A stretch of DNA of 64,000 nucleotides, taken from assembly GCA_030824555.1 (NCBI GenBank), contig JAVBXK010000026.1, forward strand, positions 62,001 to 126,000. Reading direction: 5' to 3'. Shown piece by piece: positions 18,220 to 27,004 of this stretch. A program made the translations under genes and the position numbers. Source of the DNA: a bacterium. Lineage in GTDB: Bacteria > Pseudomonadota > Gammaproteobacteria > Burkholderiales > Burkholderiaceae_C. Below the pieces are notes generated by a model. The model was not told the DNA's origin, ran no database searches, and worked only from the letters and a program-made list of their open reading frames with translations. Position 1 is the stretch's first letter, and every line of letters begins with the position of its first letter.

Positions 18220-20669
18220 ACTATCCCCCGGTAACTCAGGGTATCCAGCGCATTGAGGGCCGTCACCACACCAGCAGGTGGGCCTGCTGCGGCGCTGCGC
18301 GGGGTCAGTTGCAGTTGCCGCGTCTCGCCCGGTGGCAAATGAAAGTGGTTGTCACGGGGTCGATAGGCCCGGTCATCGATGTGCACAAACCTGGCCAACG
18401 CTTCGGTGCGCAACACCAGCCACCAGCCGTCATCCCGCTGCTCCACCTGCGCGGACATGCCCAGGTGCGAAGGCGCGGAACAGGCCCCATGCGGGAAATA
18501 CACGGCCTGCAGCGGATCGCTGCCGTCAGCCTCTGTGTCCGTGGCCGTCACCACCACTTCATCGTGCCCTGGCGGGCCAAAACGAAAGGCATAGGTCAAA
18601 TCGAAAAAAGCCCCCAGCAATGCCGTGCCAGTCAACGTGACGGCGTTGCGGGCGGGCACCCTGACAGGTTGATGCCCCGATGCCACCACCGTTCGCCCGT
18701 GACGCAGCACACGAAGGCTCACGTCAAACTGGCGGTCGTCGGGCGTGTCGTTCACCAGATGGACATCGAGGCCGTCACATCCCTCATCGGTCAGCAGCAG
18801 CGCCATAGGTTGCGCCACCTGTTTGAAACCGTGGTAGGCGGCCTTGGGCTCGCCGTGCACGTCAATCAGGCCCCAGCCAGCACCGGTCTGCAAGTCGCCT
18901 GCGGTGAACACCAGCGCACCGGCCGTGGGCGAACCTGGACGACGCCATTCAGTCAGCGCGCACGAGATGATGTGCGCGGTGACCGCGCGCGAGGCCTGCA
19001 GGTACCGCGCGGGGTCGGTACGCCGCAACAACGCGGCGTCGAGCCCGAACACTTGCTGCAGGTAATGGTCGCGCGTGTCTTCAAAATCCCAAGACACGTT
19101 GCGGTCGCGCGGCACACCCTGCTTCCATACCGGGTGGTGCACGGCAGGCACACCCATGGCTTCAACCGTGCACGAATCGGGCACGTTGGCAAAGGCCAGA
19201 CATTCGGTGATGAAGCGTGGCGCAGCCAACCGGGCATCGGCCAGTGGCCGCTCGTAGGCACCCACGCCGTAGTAATGCGACACACCTGTTCTGACCGAAA
19301 ACGGCAGCTCGCCACCACACGGCGAATTGGGCACAACCACCAGGCCAGGGCAGACGGCCTCGCACACAGCAGGCAGCCGCTCATTGAAAAACGCGAACGC
19401 TTCCGATTGAGCTGGCAAACCCAGCATGGCAGCCTGCTGCATCACTTCGCTGCCACCGCACAGCACCACCAGCGACGGGTGGGCCGCCAAGGGCGTGAGC
19501 AACGCCACCACCTCGGCTTCAAGCTGTGCAGCAAACGCGGCATCGCGCAGCGGGTAGTCAAAATTGGCCAGCATCAGGTCTTGCCAGACCATCAGGCCCA
19601 ACTCGTCGCACAGACCGAAAAACGCCTGGTCTTCATAACAGAATGGGCCTGCAATGCGCAGCATGTTGGCCCCCATGGCGGCCAACTGCTGCAGGCGCTG
19701 CGCTGCGCCCGCCAACCCGCCCGGGTGCAGCACATGGGGTGGCGTGTACACGGCACCACGGGCAAACACCGGTTGCCCGTTGACCACCAGGGTGAACCCC
19801 ATGCCGTCAGGCCCACGGTCCACCTCGACCGAACGGAAACCCACACGCCCCAGCGGCAGCACATCGGCGCCATCGATAGCGTTATCCAGCGTCACGTCGT
19901 GCAGCACCTGCCGCCCATGACCTTTGGGCCACCAGCGGGCCACATCGTGGAGCTGCAACGCCACTTGCCATTGGCCGTTCTGGCCAGGCTCCACGGTGGC
20001 CGTTTGCCCGGCGCATGACACCTGCCACCCGCGCAAATCGCGCTGGCACTGGAAGGCGACCGACAGCTTGCCACCCGATGTGCCGCAGGCGGTGGCCTGC
20101 AACGCCACGGCGGACACGTCTTGCGGCGACACCAGGTGAACCGCCCGCCATGGCCCCACCACGGCCACGTCCGGACACCAGCTGGGCATATGCCCCAGCA
20201 GGGTGGTGCGCACCCCCCGCAGCGCCTGCTGCGGCACCATGCCCACCCGCCAGCGAGCGCGCGGCAACTTCAGGCCCGCCAGGTGCGACGTGAGGCTGCG
20301 GCAAACCAGGTACAGCGTGTGCTGACCGCGCAGCGACACATCCACCCGAATGGGCACGAACATGCTGCTGGAACGGGCCAGGCAGGTGCCGTCAAGGTGA
20401 ACCTCGGCCAGCGTCGCCACGCCGTCAAAAACCAGCTGGTGGTCGCCTTGGCCGCTCAGCGTGCAGCGGTACCACAGGTCCCGGTCGTGCAGCGCGGTCG
20501 GTCGCAATACATCGAATGTGCCTGCCGCCAGCAAGTCAGCCTGGGCGGAGCCTGGCACCTGTGCCGTGACCCAATGCGCGGTGCTGCCGCTGGCAGCGGC
20601 ATCGTGCGCAGTCGGCCAGACACCGGCATCGGTTGAACAGACCTGCCAGTCCAGCCCGCACAGGTTCAT
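18216..20669 (-). CDS. Glycoside hydrolase family 2 (beta-mannosidase)-like protein
   Basis: 817 residues without a recognisable signal peptide, so probably cytoplasmic. An N-terminal jelly-roll sugar-binding region contains DRDLWYRC and VHLDG; Ig-like domains follow; then a TIM barrel at about 290-560 (GQPVFARGAVYTPP, AAMGANMLRIAG, ELGLMVWQDLMLANFDYP). Candidate acid/base is Glu408 (LVVLCGGSE) and nucleophile Glu489 (RFITEC), matching the two GH2 carboxylates though in altered surroundings. ATGA overlap with the DUF1839 gene implies coupled translation. Substrate unknown; its presence suggests that the operon's product, or a step in making it, involves a sugar. Confidence 0.85.
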   Translation of the reverse strand: MNLCGLDWQVCSTDAGVWPTAHDAAASGSTAHWVTAQVPGSAQADLLAAGTFDVLRPTALHDRDLWYRCTLSGQGDHQLVFDGVATLAEVHLDGTCLARSSSMFVPIRVDVSLRGQHTLYLVCRSLTSHLAGLKLPRARWRVGMVPQQALRGVRTTLLGHMPSWCPDVAVVGPWRAVHLVSPQDVSAVALQATACGTSGGKLSVAFQCQRDLRGWQVSCAGQTATVEPGQNGQWQVALQLHDVARWWPKGHGRQVLHDVTLDNAIDGADVLPLGRVGFRSVEVDRGPDGMGFTLVVNGQPVFARGAVYTPPHVLHPGGLAGAAQRLQQLAAMGANMLRIAGPFCYEDQAFFGLCDELGLMVWQDLMLANFDYPLRDAAFAAQLEAEVVALLTPLAAHPSLVVLCGGSEVMQQAAMLGLPAQSEAFAFFNERLPAVCEAVCPGLVVVPNSPCGGELPFSVRTGVSHYYGVGAYERPLADARLAAPRFITECLAFANVPDSCTVEAMGVPAVHHPVWKQGVPRDRNVSWDFEDTRDHYLQQVFGLDAALLRRTDPARYLQASRAVTAHIISCALTEWRRPGSPTAGALVFTAGDLQTGAGWGLIDVHGEPKAAYHGFKQVAQPMALLLTDEGCDGLDVHLVNDTPDDRQFDVSLRVLRHGRTVVASGHQPVRVPARNAVTLTGTALLGAFFDLTYAFRFGPPGHDEVVVTATDTEADGSDPLQAVYFPHGACSAPSHLGMSAQVEQRDDGWWLVLRTEALARFVHIDDRAYRPRDNHFHLPPGETRQLQLTPRSAAAGPPAGVVTALNALDTLSYRGIV

Positions 20670-21667
20670 GACGGGTCGTGGCCTGGCCTGGAGGCGAGCA
20701 ACGGGCTGCTGGCCAGGTGCGCCATCAGGTCATCGTGGTTTTGCGCGAGTGCCCGCACGGCATCGACCAGCCCATCGAACTTGCGCCGGCTGGCTGCGCG
20801 GGCCAGTTTGAACTGAAGCACCTTGGCCTCGTTGGCCAGCGTCGCGGCACACGCGGCAGCGGCCTGAAACCCTGCATCGGGCCAGCGCAGCAGGAGCGCC
20901 TCCAGCAAGCCGAAATTGGCACCGAACTGCCGCATGGTGTTGAAAGCATACGCATGGAAATACGCGGGCTCGCGCGAGGCCAGTGTCTCCAGGTGCGCAG
21001 GCAGTGCGTCGGCGTATGCCGTGAACGGGTTGGTTGCCGGGCGGCGCTGCCAGTGCCGTCGCAGCTGGGCCAGGGCGCACGCAGCAGGGTCGGCATGTGC
21101 ACGGCCAGAGGCCTTGACCACCTCCGTGTACGGCATCAACAGCTCGGCCTGCGAGGGCAGCAACTGCATCACGCCATCGAAGTCGTCACCCGTCAATTCA
21201 CCGCGTGTTTCGTTGTGGAAGTAAGCCAGCCAGCGTTGCGCTTTGTCCAGTGCGTACACACCGATTGTGGTTTTGCCGTGCTGCTCGCGGTAGGTCACGC
21301 CACGGGTGTCGGGCAGGTAAAACCCATCCACCTCGATCAGCACCACCCTGCTGCGCGCCACTTGCTCGGCCACGTGGTCCACCAAGTGGTCCCACACGGC
21401 CAGTTCGTGGATAGACAAACCGTACAAAGCCTCCAGATCGTCGCTGGGCACCTTGAAGAACGAAAAGTGGTCGCCTTCAAAGTCCTGAATGAGCGTGAAC
21501 GCCATCATCCAGACGGGGTCGTAGCCGTAGGCGGCCACCAGTTCGATCAGCAGGTCAACCGCGCAATTCGTTTGCGGCCAGGGCCGCTGCGGGTCATGTA
21601 GCCCCGGCAGAACCGGCGCCGTCTCCAGCAAATGGGCCATGGCGGGCACCACCGTCAGGGGCGCCAT
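20666..21667 (-). CDS. DUF1839 family protein
   Basis: 333 residues. Recognisable DUF1839 features are NCAVDLLIELVAAYGYDPVW, the QDFEGDHFSFFKVPSDDLEA segment, and VLIEVDGFYLPDTRGVTYRE. The C-terminal half is helical (ALLLRWPDAGFQAAAACAAT). No catalytic motif is known to me; the family typically sits beside amino acid:[carrier protein] ligase genes. It starts 3 nt after the ligase stop and overlaps the GH2-like gene by 4 nt. A role in handling the aminoacyl-carrier protein, for example as acceptor or transferase, is inference. Confidence 0.85.
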   Translation of the reverse strand: MAPLTVVPAMAHLLETAPVLPGLHDPQRPWPQTNCAVDLLIELVAAYGYDPVWMMAFTLIQDFEGDHFSFFKVPSDDLEALYGLSIHELAVWDHLVDHVAEQVARSRVVLIEVDGFYLPDTRGVTYREQHGKTTIGVYALDKAQRWLAYFHNETRGELTGDDFDGVMQLLPSQAELLMPYTEVVKASGRAHADPAACALAQLRRHWQRRPATNPFTAYADALPAHLETLASREPAYFHAYAFNTMRQFGANFGLLEALLLRWPDAGFQAAAACAATLANEAKVLQFKLARAASRRKFDGLVDAVRALAQNHDDLMAHLASSPLLASRPGHDPS

Positions 21668-21670
21668 GTG

Positions 21671-22582
21671 TCAACCCCACAAGGCTTTTCTGACGGACGC
21701 AGGCCATGCGGACACATCGACCCCATGGTGGGCAAACAGCGCCAGCGCCACGCGCTCCATGCCGAAGCCCACGCATGCGGTGTGTGCGGTTTCACCGTCT
21801 TGTGTCTGCAGGCCCCATGTGTCGCCGAAGTGTTTCTGGTGATAGTTAAAGCTCAGGCAGGCTGTGGGGTTTTCGGTGCTGGTCACGGGCACCAGCAACT
21901 CGAACTTCAAGGCCTGTTCGCGCTGGCCACTGGCCAAAATGCGCCCTTTGCGACCGAAAAACGGGTCGTTGGCCACGTCCACGGTCAGCGGCAAGCCCAG
22001 TTCGGTGATCATGGCCTGGCCGCGCTCCATCCAGAGCTCGCGGAACGCCAGCACCTGCTCGGCAGTGCCCATGCGCACATATTCGCGCATGCGAAACAGC
22101 TGCATGCGGGCCGGGTCCTTGGAGGGCTCGTGGCGGAAGCAATATGAAGACAGGTCATACAGGTGCCCGTCTGCTGGTACCGGGCCCATTTTGGCGACCG
22201 TGGGGTACAGCGGGTAGCAGGCTGCCGGGGTCAGCACGATGTCGGTGGCTTTCTGGCCGCCCGTCCAGTCGGTACCGGCTTCCATGTTGGCCAGCAGTTG
22301 CAGGTGATCCGCCTCGCCGCCCATGAAGGCGTGCACCGTGCCTGCCAACTGCGGGAAACCCTTCATGTAGCCTGATTTCTCGAACAAGGCACGGTTCATG
22401 CCTGGCGGAAAACGCACGCGTGTGGCCCCGTCGCAGCCACCGAAGCGGGTGATGAAGTCGTCGAACCGTTCGACCACATCTTCAAACACGGCTCCACGGC
22501 CATACAGACCGTCCACGCCGGTATCAATAAGCAAGCCAGTGAACAACAACCTGTCCAGCAGCGGGGCGTGTTGATCGCACAT
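21671..22582 (-). CDS. Amino acid:[acyl-carrier-protein] ligase (stand-alone SerRS-like catalytic domain)
   Basis: 303 residues, the size of a class II synthetase catalytic core with no tRNA-binding arm. Motif 2 is [20 protein letters not shown] with Arg150, and motif 3 is [14 protein letters not shown] with Arg277. Cys122, Glu167 and Cys270 have the spacing of the zinc ligands known in Bradyrhizobium aa:CP ligase (Cys131, Glu176, Cys279; constant offset of 9). Members activate a small amino acid (Gly or Ala in characterised cases) with ATP and load it on the phosphopantetheine of a carrier protein instead of tRNA. The carrier at 24042 is the obvious partner. Confidence 0.93.
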   Translation of the reverse strand: MCDQHAPLLDRLLFTGLLIDTGVDGLYGRGAVFEDVVERFDDFITRFGGCDGATRVRFPPGMNRALFEKSGYMKGFPQLAGTVHAFMGGEADHLQLLANMEAGTDWTGGQKATDIVLTPAACYPLYPTVAKMGPVPADGHLYDLSSYCFRHEPSKDPARMQLFRMREYVRMGTAEQVLAFRELWMERGQAMITELGLPLTVDVANDPFFGRKGRILASGQREQALKFELLVPVTSTENPTACLSFNYHQKHFGDTWGLQTQDGETAHTACVGFGMERVALALFAHHGVDVSAWPASVRKALWG

Positions 22583-22628
22583 ACGAATTCCTTGATTGGT
22601 TTTGAGTTTGAAAAGCGCGTTGACAGGT

Positions 22629-22793
22629 CAGAGGCTGAGAGTTTTTCGGGCGTGCCCGAGCAGCGCACCAAAACACGCCCGATCAAGGCGCAAAGCACAG
22701 CCATAGCTCGGGCTATGGCGCGCATTTGCAACGCCGAGCGGGTGCGTTTTGGGGTGGTGAGCGGGCATGAGCGGAAGACTGTCAGCCGCTCAG
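22629..22793. repeat. Large imperfect palindrome (~165 nt) between dehydrogenase and ligase genes
   Basis: Central stem GCCATAGC (22700-22707) / GCTATGGC (22712-22719) with TCGG loop. The arms continue outward: CCAAAACACGCCCGATC on the left pairs with CGGGTGCGTTTTGG on the right, and GAGGCTGAGAGTTTTTCGGG pairs imperfectly with the complement of the 22755-22791 segment. The right arm reaches the dehydrogenase stop codon. Its outer left 39 nt recur at 59325. On RNA it would fold into a long hairpin splitting the operon transcript. Confidence 0.8.
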
Positions 22794-23986
22794 CCTGCCA
22801 GTGAACCGTTGAACCGGTTCATGAGCGCCAGGTTGGCCACGTTGGTCAGGATGCGGTCGTTGTTGATCATGATGGGCGCCGAATGCACATCGCGCATCAG
22901 GCGGCTGAGGCTGTAGGGCGTGCCATTGCGGTAACCGGCAATGCCACAGATGACCATGGCACGGTTAAGGATGTCCACGGCGGACTGAGAGGCATTGACC
23001 TTCAGTGTGTTCATGTCAATCAGGAAACCCACCGTTTCCAGCAACGCGGGGTCGGCGCTGGCGCGTTCAAGCCGCTCCACGGCACCCACGATGCCACCAC
23101 GCATGGCCTGCACCGCAGCCATCAGCTCGGCCAGTCGGGCCATGCCAGGCGACGGGTTGTTGCCGCCACCGGCTGCCGCTGCACCACGACGGCGCATGTC
23201 GGCGCGCACCAGGGCCTGTGCACGGCTGGCGGCCTCGGTGGCCAGCCCGTACCACACCGATGCCCACAGGATGTGCGTGTGCGCAAGCATCGACTGCGCA
23301 GCGATGTCGGCAAATGCCAAGGGGAAAATTTGCCGGGCGGGCGCGTTCACTGTCAGCCCGAAGCCATCGGAACAGGTGCCCCGCATGCCAAAGGTGTCCC
23401 ACCCGCCGGTGTGTTCCAGTTTCAACTGGTGGCGCTCGGCCACGACCAGCACCTGGTCGGACGCAGGCGAGTCGGCATCCTTGCGGGCCGTGATCAGGAT
23501 GGCATCGGACTGCACACCATAGGAAATGACCGTGGCGTCCTTGAACAACGTGAACGTTTGGTCTTCGCCTTCGCCCGAACGCTGCACCGCGCAGATGGAG
23601 CTGCGCAGGTCCCCGCCGATACCACCGCCTTCGGTGGTGGCCGAGCCCAGCAGCAACTGCTCGCTGGCCACGCGCCCCATGAAACCCTCGTGCCAGGCAC
23701 TGCCCGGCCCGTGGAACACCAGGCTGGACACCTTGATATGGTGCATGGCATAGATCAGCGCAGATGAGCCACATACCTGCCCCAAGGCAGAACACAGGTC
23801 AGCCACTTCCAGCAGCGAAAGGCCCTCGCCACCGTAGGCCTTGGGAATGAGCACGGCCATCAGGCCATTGGCCTTCAGTGCCGCAAAAGTTTCTTCAGGG
23901 AATCGACCGTCTCGGTCCACCGCGTCCGCGTGGGCCTGGGCCACTGGCAGCACGTGGGTGCGCAGCCGTTCGAGTGCAAGCGTCAT
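22790..23986 (-). CDS. Acyl-CoA dehydrogenase-like flavoprotein of the carrier-protein operon
   Basis: 398 residues from ATG at 23986; the open frame continues upstream into the carrier-protein gene, but this start gives the normal N-terminus (RFPEETFAALKANGLMAVLI, PKAYGGEGLSLLEVADLC). The FAD/substrate middle domain (LGSATTEGGGIGGDL) and C-terminal helical domain are present. The usual catalytic Glu of medium-chain enzymes (IYEGT) is replaced by IMINNDRI near residues 371-379, so chemistry or base position may differ. It may oxidise a carrier-bound aminoacyl or acyl group, as related enzymes do with prolyl-carrier proteins; this is inference. Confidence 0.87.
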   Translation of the reverse strand: MTLALERLRTHVLPVAQAHADAVDRDGRFPEETFAALKANGLMAVLIPKAYGGEGLSLLEVADLCSALGQVCGSSALIYAMHHIKVSSLVFHGPGSAWHEGFMGRVASEQLLLGSATTEGGGIGGDLRSSICAVQRSGEGEDQTFTLFKDATVISYGVQSDAILITARKDADSPASDQVLVVAERHQLKLEHTGGWDTFGMRGTCSDGFGLTVNAPARQIFPLAFADIAAQSMLAHTHILWASVWYGLATEAASRAQALVRADMRRRGAAAAGGGNNPSPGMARLAELMAAVQAMRGGIVGAVERLERASADPALLETVGFLIDMNTLKVNASQSAVDILNRAMVICGIAGYRNGTPYSLSRLMRDVHSAPIMINNDRILTNVANLALMNRFNGSLAG

Positions 23987-24041
23987 GTGTACACCTGTCT
24001 GAAAAGGGAATGGGGGTGAGCAAGCCCACCCGAATGAGGCG

Positions 24042-24278
24042 TCAGCCCTGAAGTTCTGCGATGGCAGCAGCGATGGTTGCGATGCTTTGGAACGTACGGC
24101 GACCCAGCATTTTTTCGCTGAACTCCACATCGAACCCGTCTTCCAGCGCCAGCATGAGCTGAACGGATGCGAACGATGTCAACCCGGCTGCGTACAGGTC
24201 GTCGTCGTCTTTCAGGGTGGCCACATCCACCCCCAATTTGCCTTCTTGAGCCAGGATGGCGCGAATTTTGTCTTTCAT
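24042..24278 (-). CDS. Acyl/aminoacyl carrier protein
   Basis: 78 residues, the size of a discrete ACP. The phosphopantetheine site is in DDLYAAGLTSFASVQLMLAL with Ser35 as attachment residue, replacing the usual DSL with LTS, as is common in carriers outside fatty-acid synthesis. It is acidic and helical (MKDKIRAILAQEGKLGVDVA). It is first in the operon, 55 nt before the dehydrogenase gene, and is the likely acceptor for the amino acid:[carrier protein] ligase. Confidence 0.92.
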   Translation of the reverse strand: MKDKIRAILAQEGKLGVDVATLKDDDDLYAAGLTSFASVQLMLALEDGFDVEFSEKMLGRRTFQSIATIAAAIAELQG

Positions 24279-24279
24279 G

Positions 24280-24351
24280 GGTAGCCCTGTGAAATGTGAG
24301 TGTTGTCTATCAGACAGACAGGCAGATCATGACATGACTTTTCGGGCTACC
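24280..24351. promoter_or_regulatory. Inverted repeat spanning the leader of the carrier-protein operon
   Basis: GGTAGCCC at 24280-24287 and GGGCTACC at 24344-24351 form 8-bp arms that enclose the whole space between the carrier-protein start and the yciH stop. TGTCTATCAGACAGACA lies between. It could be an operator, an RNA hairpin that hides the start, or a terminator-like structure after yciH; the sequence alone does not decide. Confidence 0.35.
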
Positions 24352-24353
24352 GA

Positions 24354-24734
24354 TCACCTCGCCGGTCGCGCAGCACCCACAAATTTCACGTTATGCCCGC
24401 CTTTTTCCAGGCTTTGTGCCACGCGCTCGCAATGATCGCCCTGCACCTCGATGACACCGTCTTTCACCGTGCCACCGCTGCCACACGCCGCCTTCAACTG
24501 TTTGCACAGTGCCTGCAGCGCCGCATCATCCAGCGCCAGGCCCTTGACCAGCGTGACCACTTTGCCCCCCCGGCCCTTTGACTCGCGCGACACGCGCACC
24601 ACGCCATCCCCCTTGGGCACCAGTTTGACACCACACACACAGCTGGCAATGGGCTGACGGCAGTCCGGGCACATGCGCCCGGTTTCAGTGGAATAGACCA
24701 ACCCGGCGTTGGCGAAAGCGTTTTTGAAGCTCAT
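24354..24734 (-). CDS. yciH: SUI1/eIF1-like translation factor YciH
   Basis: 126 residues from ATG at 24734 (MSFKNAFANAGLVYSTETGR). A short N-terminal zinc-ribbon-like CPDC...CVC segment precedes the SUI1 fold: KGRGGKVVTLVKGLALDD, KQLKAACGSGGTVKDGVIEV, QGDHCERVAQSLEKGG. The bacterial role is not settled; eIF1-like initiation fidelity is proposed. It starts 14 nt after the glmS stop and is likely co-transcribed with it. Confidence 0.9.
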   Translation of the reverse strand: MSFKNAFANAGLVYSTETGRMCPDCRQPIASCVCGVKLVPKGDGVVRVSRESKGRGGKVVTLVKGLALDDAALQALCKQLKAACGSGGTVKDGVIEVQGDHCERVAQSLEKGGHNVKFVGAARPAR

Positions 24735-24748
24735 TCCCTTGTCCCCAA

Positions 24749-26668
24749 TCACTCGACCGTCACGCTTTTTGCCAGGTTTCGTGGCTTGTCCACATCGGTC
24801 CCCCGCGCGCACGCCGTGTGGTAAGCCAGCAGTTGCAGCGGCACCACATGCAGCAGCGGGCTCAAGTGGCCGTAGTGCTCGGGCAGGCGGATGACGTGCA
24901 CGCCTTCGCTGCTTTCAATATGCGTGTCGGCATCGGCCAGCACGTACAGCACGCCGCCACGGGCGCGCACCTCTTGCATGTTGCTTTTCAGCTTTTCCAG
25001 CAGGGCATCGTTGGGGGCGACCGTCACCACCGGCATGGCGCTGGTCACCAGGGCCAGGGGGCCGTGCTTCAGTTCACCGGCGGGGTAGGCCTCGGCGTGG
25101 ATGTAGCTGATTTCTTTCAACTTCAGCGCGCCTTCCAGCGCAATGGGGTAGTGCAGGCCGCGGCCCAGGAACAGGGCATTGTCCATGCGGGCAAAGTCGT
25201 CGGCCCAGGCCATGATTTGTGGCTCAAGCGCCAGCACGGCCTGCAGTGCCACGGGCAGGTGGCGCATGGCTTTCAGGTGCGCGGCTTCTTGTTCGGCTGA
25301 CAGACGGCCTTTGGCCTGCGCCAGCGCCAGCGCCAGCAAAAACAGCCCGGCCAACTGGGTGGTGAAGGCCTTGGTGCTGGCCACGCCAATTTCCACCCCC
25401 GCGCGCGTCACGTAAGCCAGCTTGCATTCGCGCACCATGGCGCTGGTGGCCACGTTGCAAATGGTCAGCGTGTGTGTGTGGCCCAAACTTTGGGCGTGGC
25501 GCAGCGCAGCCAGCGTGTCGGCGGTTTCGCCACTTTGCGTGATGGTGACGATGAGCTGGCGTGGGTTGGGCACGCTGGTGCGGTAACGGTATTCGCTGGC
25601 CACCTCGACCTGGGTGGGGATGCCCGCAATGCCTTCCAGCCAATATTTGGCGGCGCAGCCGCTGTAGTAGCTGGTGCCGCAGGCCAGTATCAGCACCGAG
25701 TCAATGGCTTTGAACGTGGCATGCGCGCCCTGCCCCGGCGGCGGCAGGTTGACGGCCTCGAACAGCTCGGGCGTGATGCCTTCCACGCCTTCCAGCGTGT
25801 CGGCAATGGCGCGGGGCTGCTCGAAAATTTCTTTCTGCATGTAGTGGCGGTAGGGGCCCAGCTCGGCCGCGCCGCTGTGCGCCTGCACCGTGCGCACGGT
25901 GCGTTGCACGGGTTTGCCGGTACGGTCGGTGATCCAGTACTTGCCCAATTGCAGGTCCACCAAGTCGCCCTCTTCCAGGTAGACGATCTGGTCAGTCACC
26001 CCGGCCAGGGCCATGGCGTCGCTGGCCAGAAAGTGTTCGCCGTCGGCATTCGGCTGGGTGCCGCTCTGGGTGATGGTCGGTTGGCCCACACCCAGAATGA
26101 GCGGCGAGCCCGAACGCGCGCCCACCACGCGGTGGGGCTCGTCTTTATGCATGACGGCAATGGCAAACGCACCCGTCAGCTGTTGCGTGGCAGCCAGCAC
26201 GGCGGCAAACAGGTCACCGTCGTACAGACTGTCCACCAGGTGGGCGATCACCTCCGTGTCGGTCTGGCTGGCAAACACGTAGCCACGGGCTTGCAGGCGG
26301 GCGCGCAATTCGTCGTGGTTTTCGATGATGCCGTTGTGCACCAGCGCCACGCGGGCGGGCTTGTCGGCCCCCGTGCCGTGGCTGAAGTGGGGGTGGGCGT
26401 TGTGCACGGCGGGCACACCGTGCGTGGCCCAGCGGGTATGGGCAATGCCGGTGCCGCCCTGGGTGCTGTCAGCCTGCACCTGCGCCAGCAGCTCGGCCAC
26501 GCGGGCGGTGCTGCGCGAGCGCACCAAGCCACTGCCTTGGCCGCCAGCCCCTTCGGCGTGGATGGCCAGGCCGCACGAGTCATACCCCCGGTACTCCAGG
26601 CGCTGCAAACCCTGGACCAGAACCGGAACGATGTTGCGGCGGGAAACCGCCCCGACGATGCCACACAT
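24749..26668 (-). CDS. glmS: Glutamine-fructose-6-phosphate aminotransferase (isomerising)
   Basis: 639 residues from ATG at 26668, which places the nucleophile Cys2 directly after Met ([20 protein letters not shown]); the longer open frame cannot be used because Cys must be N-terminal. The N-terminal class II glutaminase domain (about 1-245) includes [18 protein letters not shown]. Two SIS sugar-isomerase domains follow ([46 protein letters not shown]). It ends in KSVTVE as usual. It makes glucosamine-6-phosphate for peptidoglycan and LPS. GlmU, acting later in the same pathway, is encoded 2 kb away. Confidence 0.97.
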   Translation of the reverse strand: MCGIVGAVSRRNIVPVLVQGLQRLEYRGYDSCGLAIHAEGAGGQGSGLVRSRSTARVAELLAQVQADSTQGGTGIAHTRWATHGVPAVHNAHPHFSHGTGADKPARVALVHNGIIENHDELRARLQARGYVFASQTDTEVIAHLVDSLYDGDLFAAVLAATQQLTGAFAIAVMHKDEPHRVVGARSGSPLILGVGQPTITQSGTQPNADGEHFLASDAMALAGVTDQIVYLEEGDLVDLQLGKYWITDRTGKPVQRTVRTVQAHSGAAELGPYRHYMQKEIFEQPRAIADTLEGVEGITPELFEAVNLPPPGQGAHATFKAIDSVLILACGTSYYSGCAAKYWLEGIAGIPTQVEVASEYRYRTSVPNPRQLIVTITQSGETADTLAALRHAQSLGHTHTLTICNVATSAMVRECKLAYVTRAGVEIGVASTKAFTTQLAGLFLLALALAQAKGRLSAEQEAAHLKAMRHLPVALQAVLALEPQIMAWADDFARMDNALFLGRGLHYPIALEGALKLKEISYIHAEAYPAGELKHGPLALVTSAMPVVTVAPNDALLEKLKSNMQEVRARGGVLYVLADADTHIESSEGVHVIRLPEHYGHLSPLLHVVPLQLLAYHTACARGTDVDKPRNLAKSVTVE

Positions 26669-27004
26669 ATTGACCACTCTTTCATGAGGAAACGTGAGCA
26701 GAGATGCTAGGCAAGACTTCATGAAATTTAATTTTTTATTTGTGATATATATAGTTAAATATTTCCAAAAAACTTCGAATAAAAATTTATTTTCATTTTG
26801 TATATATTTTTGATTTTATATTTAACCTGAAACACGTCATCACACAGCGCAAACCTTCACACGCCACACCGCCCTGCCCCGCTCCCTCCATTCACCTGCA
26901 CGAGCGAGCTCCACCACGCGGTTGCCCGCGTGTACGACGGCGCACAGACGCCAAGGCACGTCGCCCCTAACGTCAGGCTCTGAACATCACCACAGGAGAC
27001 TCAG
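26669..27004. promoter_or_regulatory. Divergent glmS / crystallin-protein intergenic region with an AT-rich island
   Basis: About 120 nt (26705-26830) is strongly AT-rich in an otherwise GC-rich window, with runs such as TGTGATATATATAG and TTTGTATATATTTTTG. Several candidate -10 boxes can be read for glmS on the minus strand, so no single promoter is chosen. The rest is GC-rich, with a small hairpin CACGCGG/CCGCGTG near 26918, and AGGAG before the plus-strand ATG at 27005. Confidence 0.6.

Noticed and set aside
18309-20018. 569-codon plus-strand frame opposite the GH2-like gene
   Set aside because: The minus-strand GH2-like protein has clear domains and coupled overlaps; this frame has no recognisable features.
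22568-22804. 78-codon frame across the 22.6-kb palindrome
   Set aside because: It lies within the inverted repeat, lacks a ribosome-binding site and overlaps the ends of two supported genes.
26669-26760. glmS ribozyme-type riboswitch
   Set aside because: That element belongs to Gram-positive bacteria, and the AT-rich leader has none of its conserved core or pseudoknots.
26705-26830. AT-rich island as an insertion sequence or prophage remnant
   Set aside because: There are no terminal inverted repeats, target duplications or transposase fragments.
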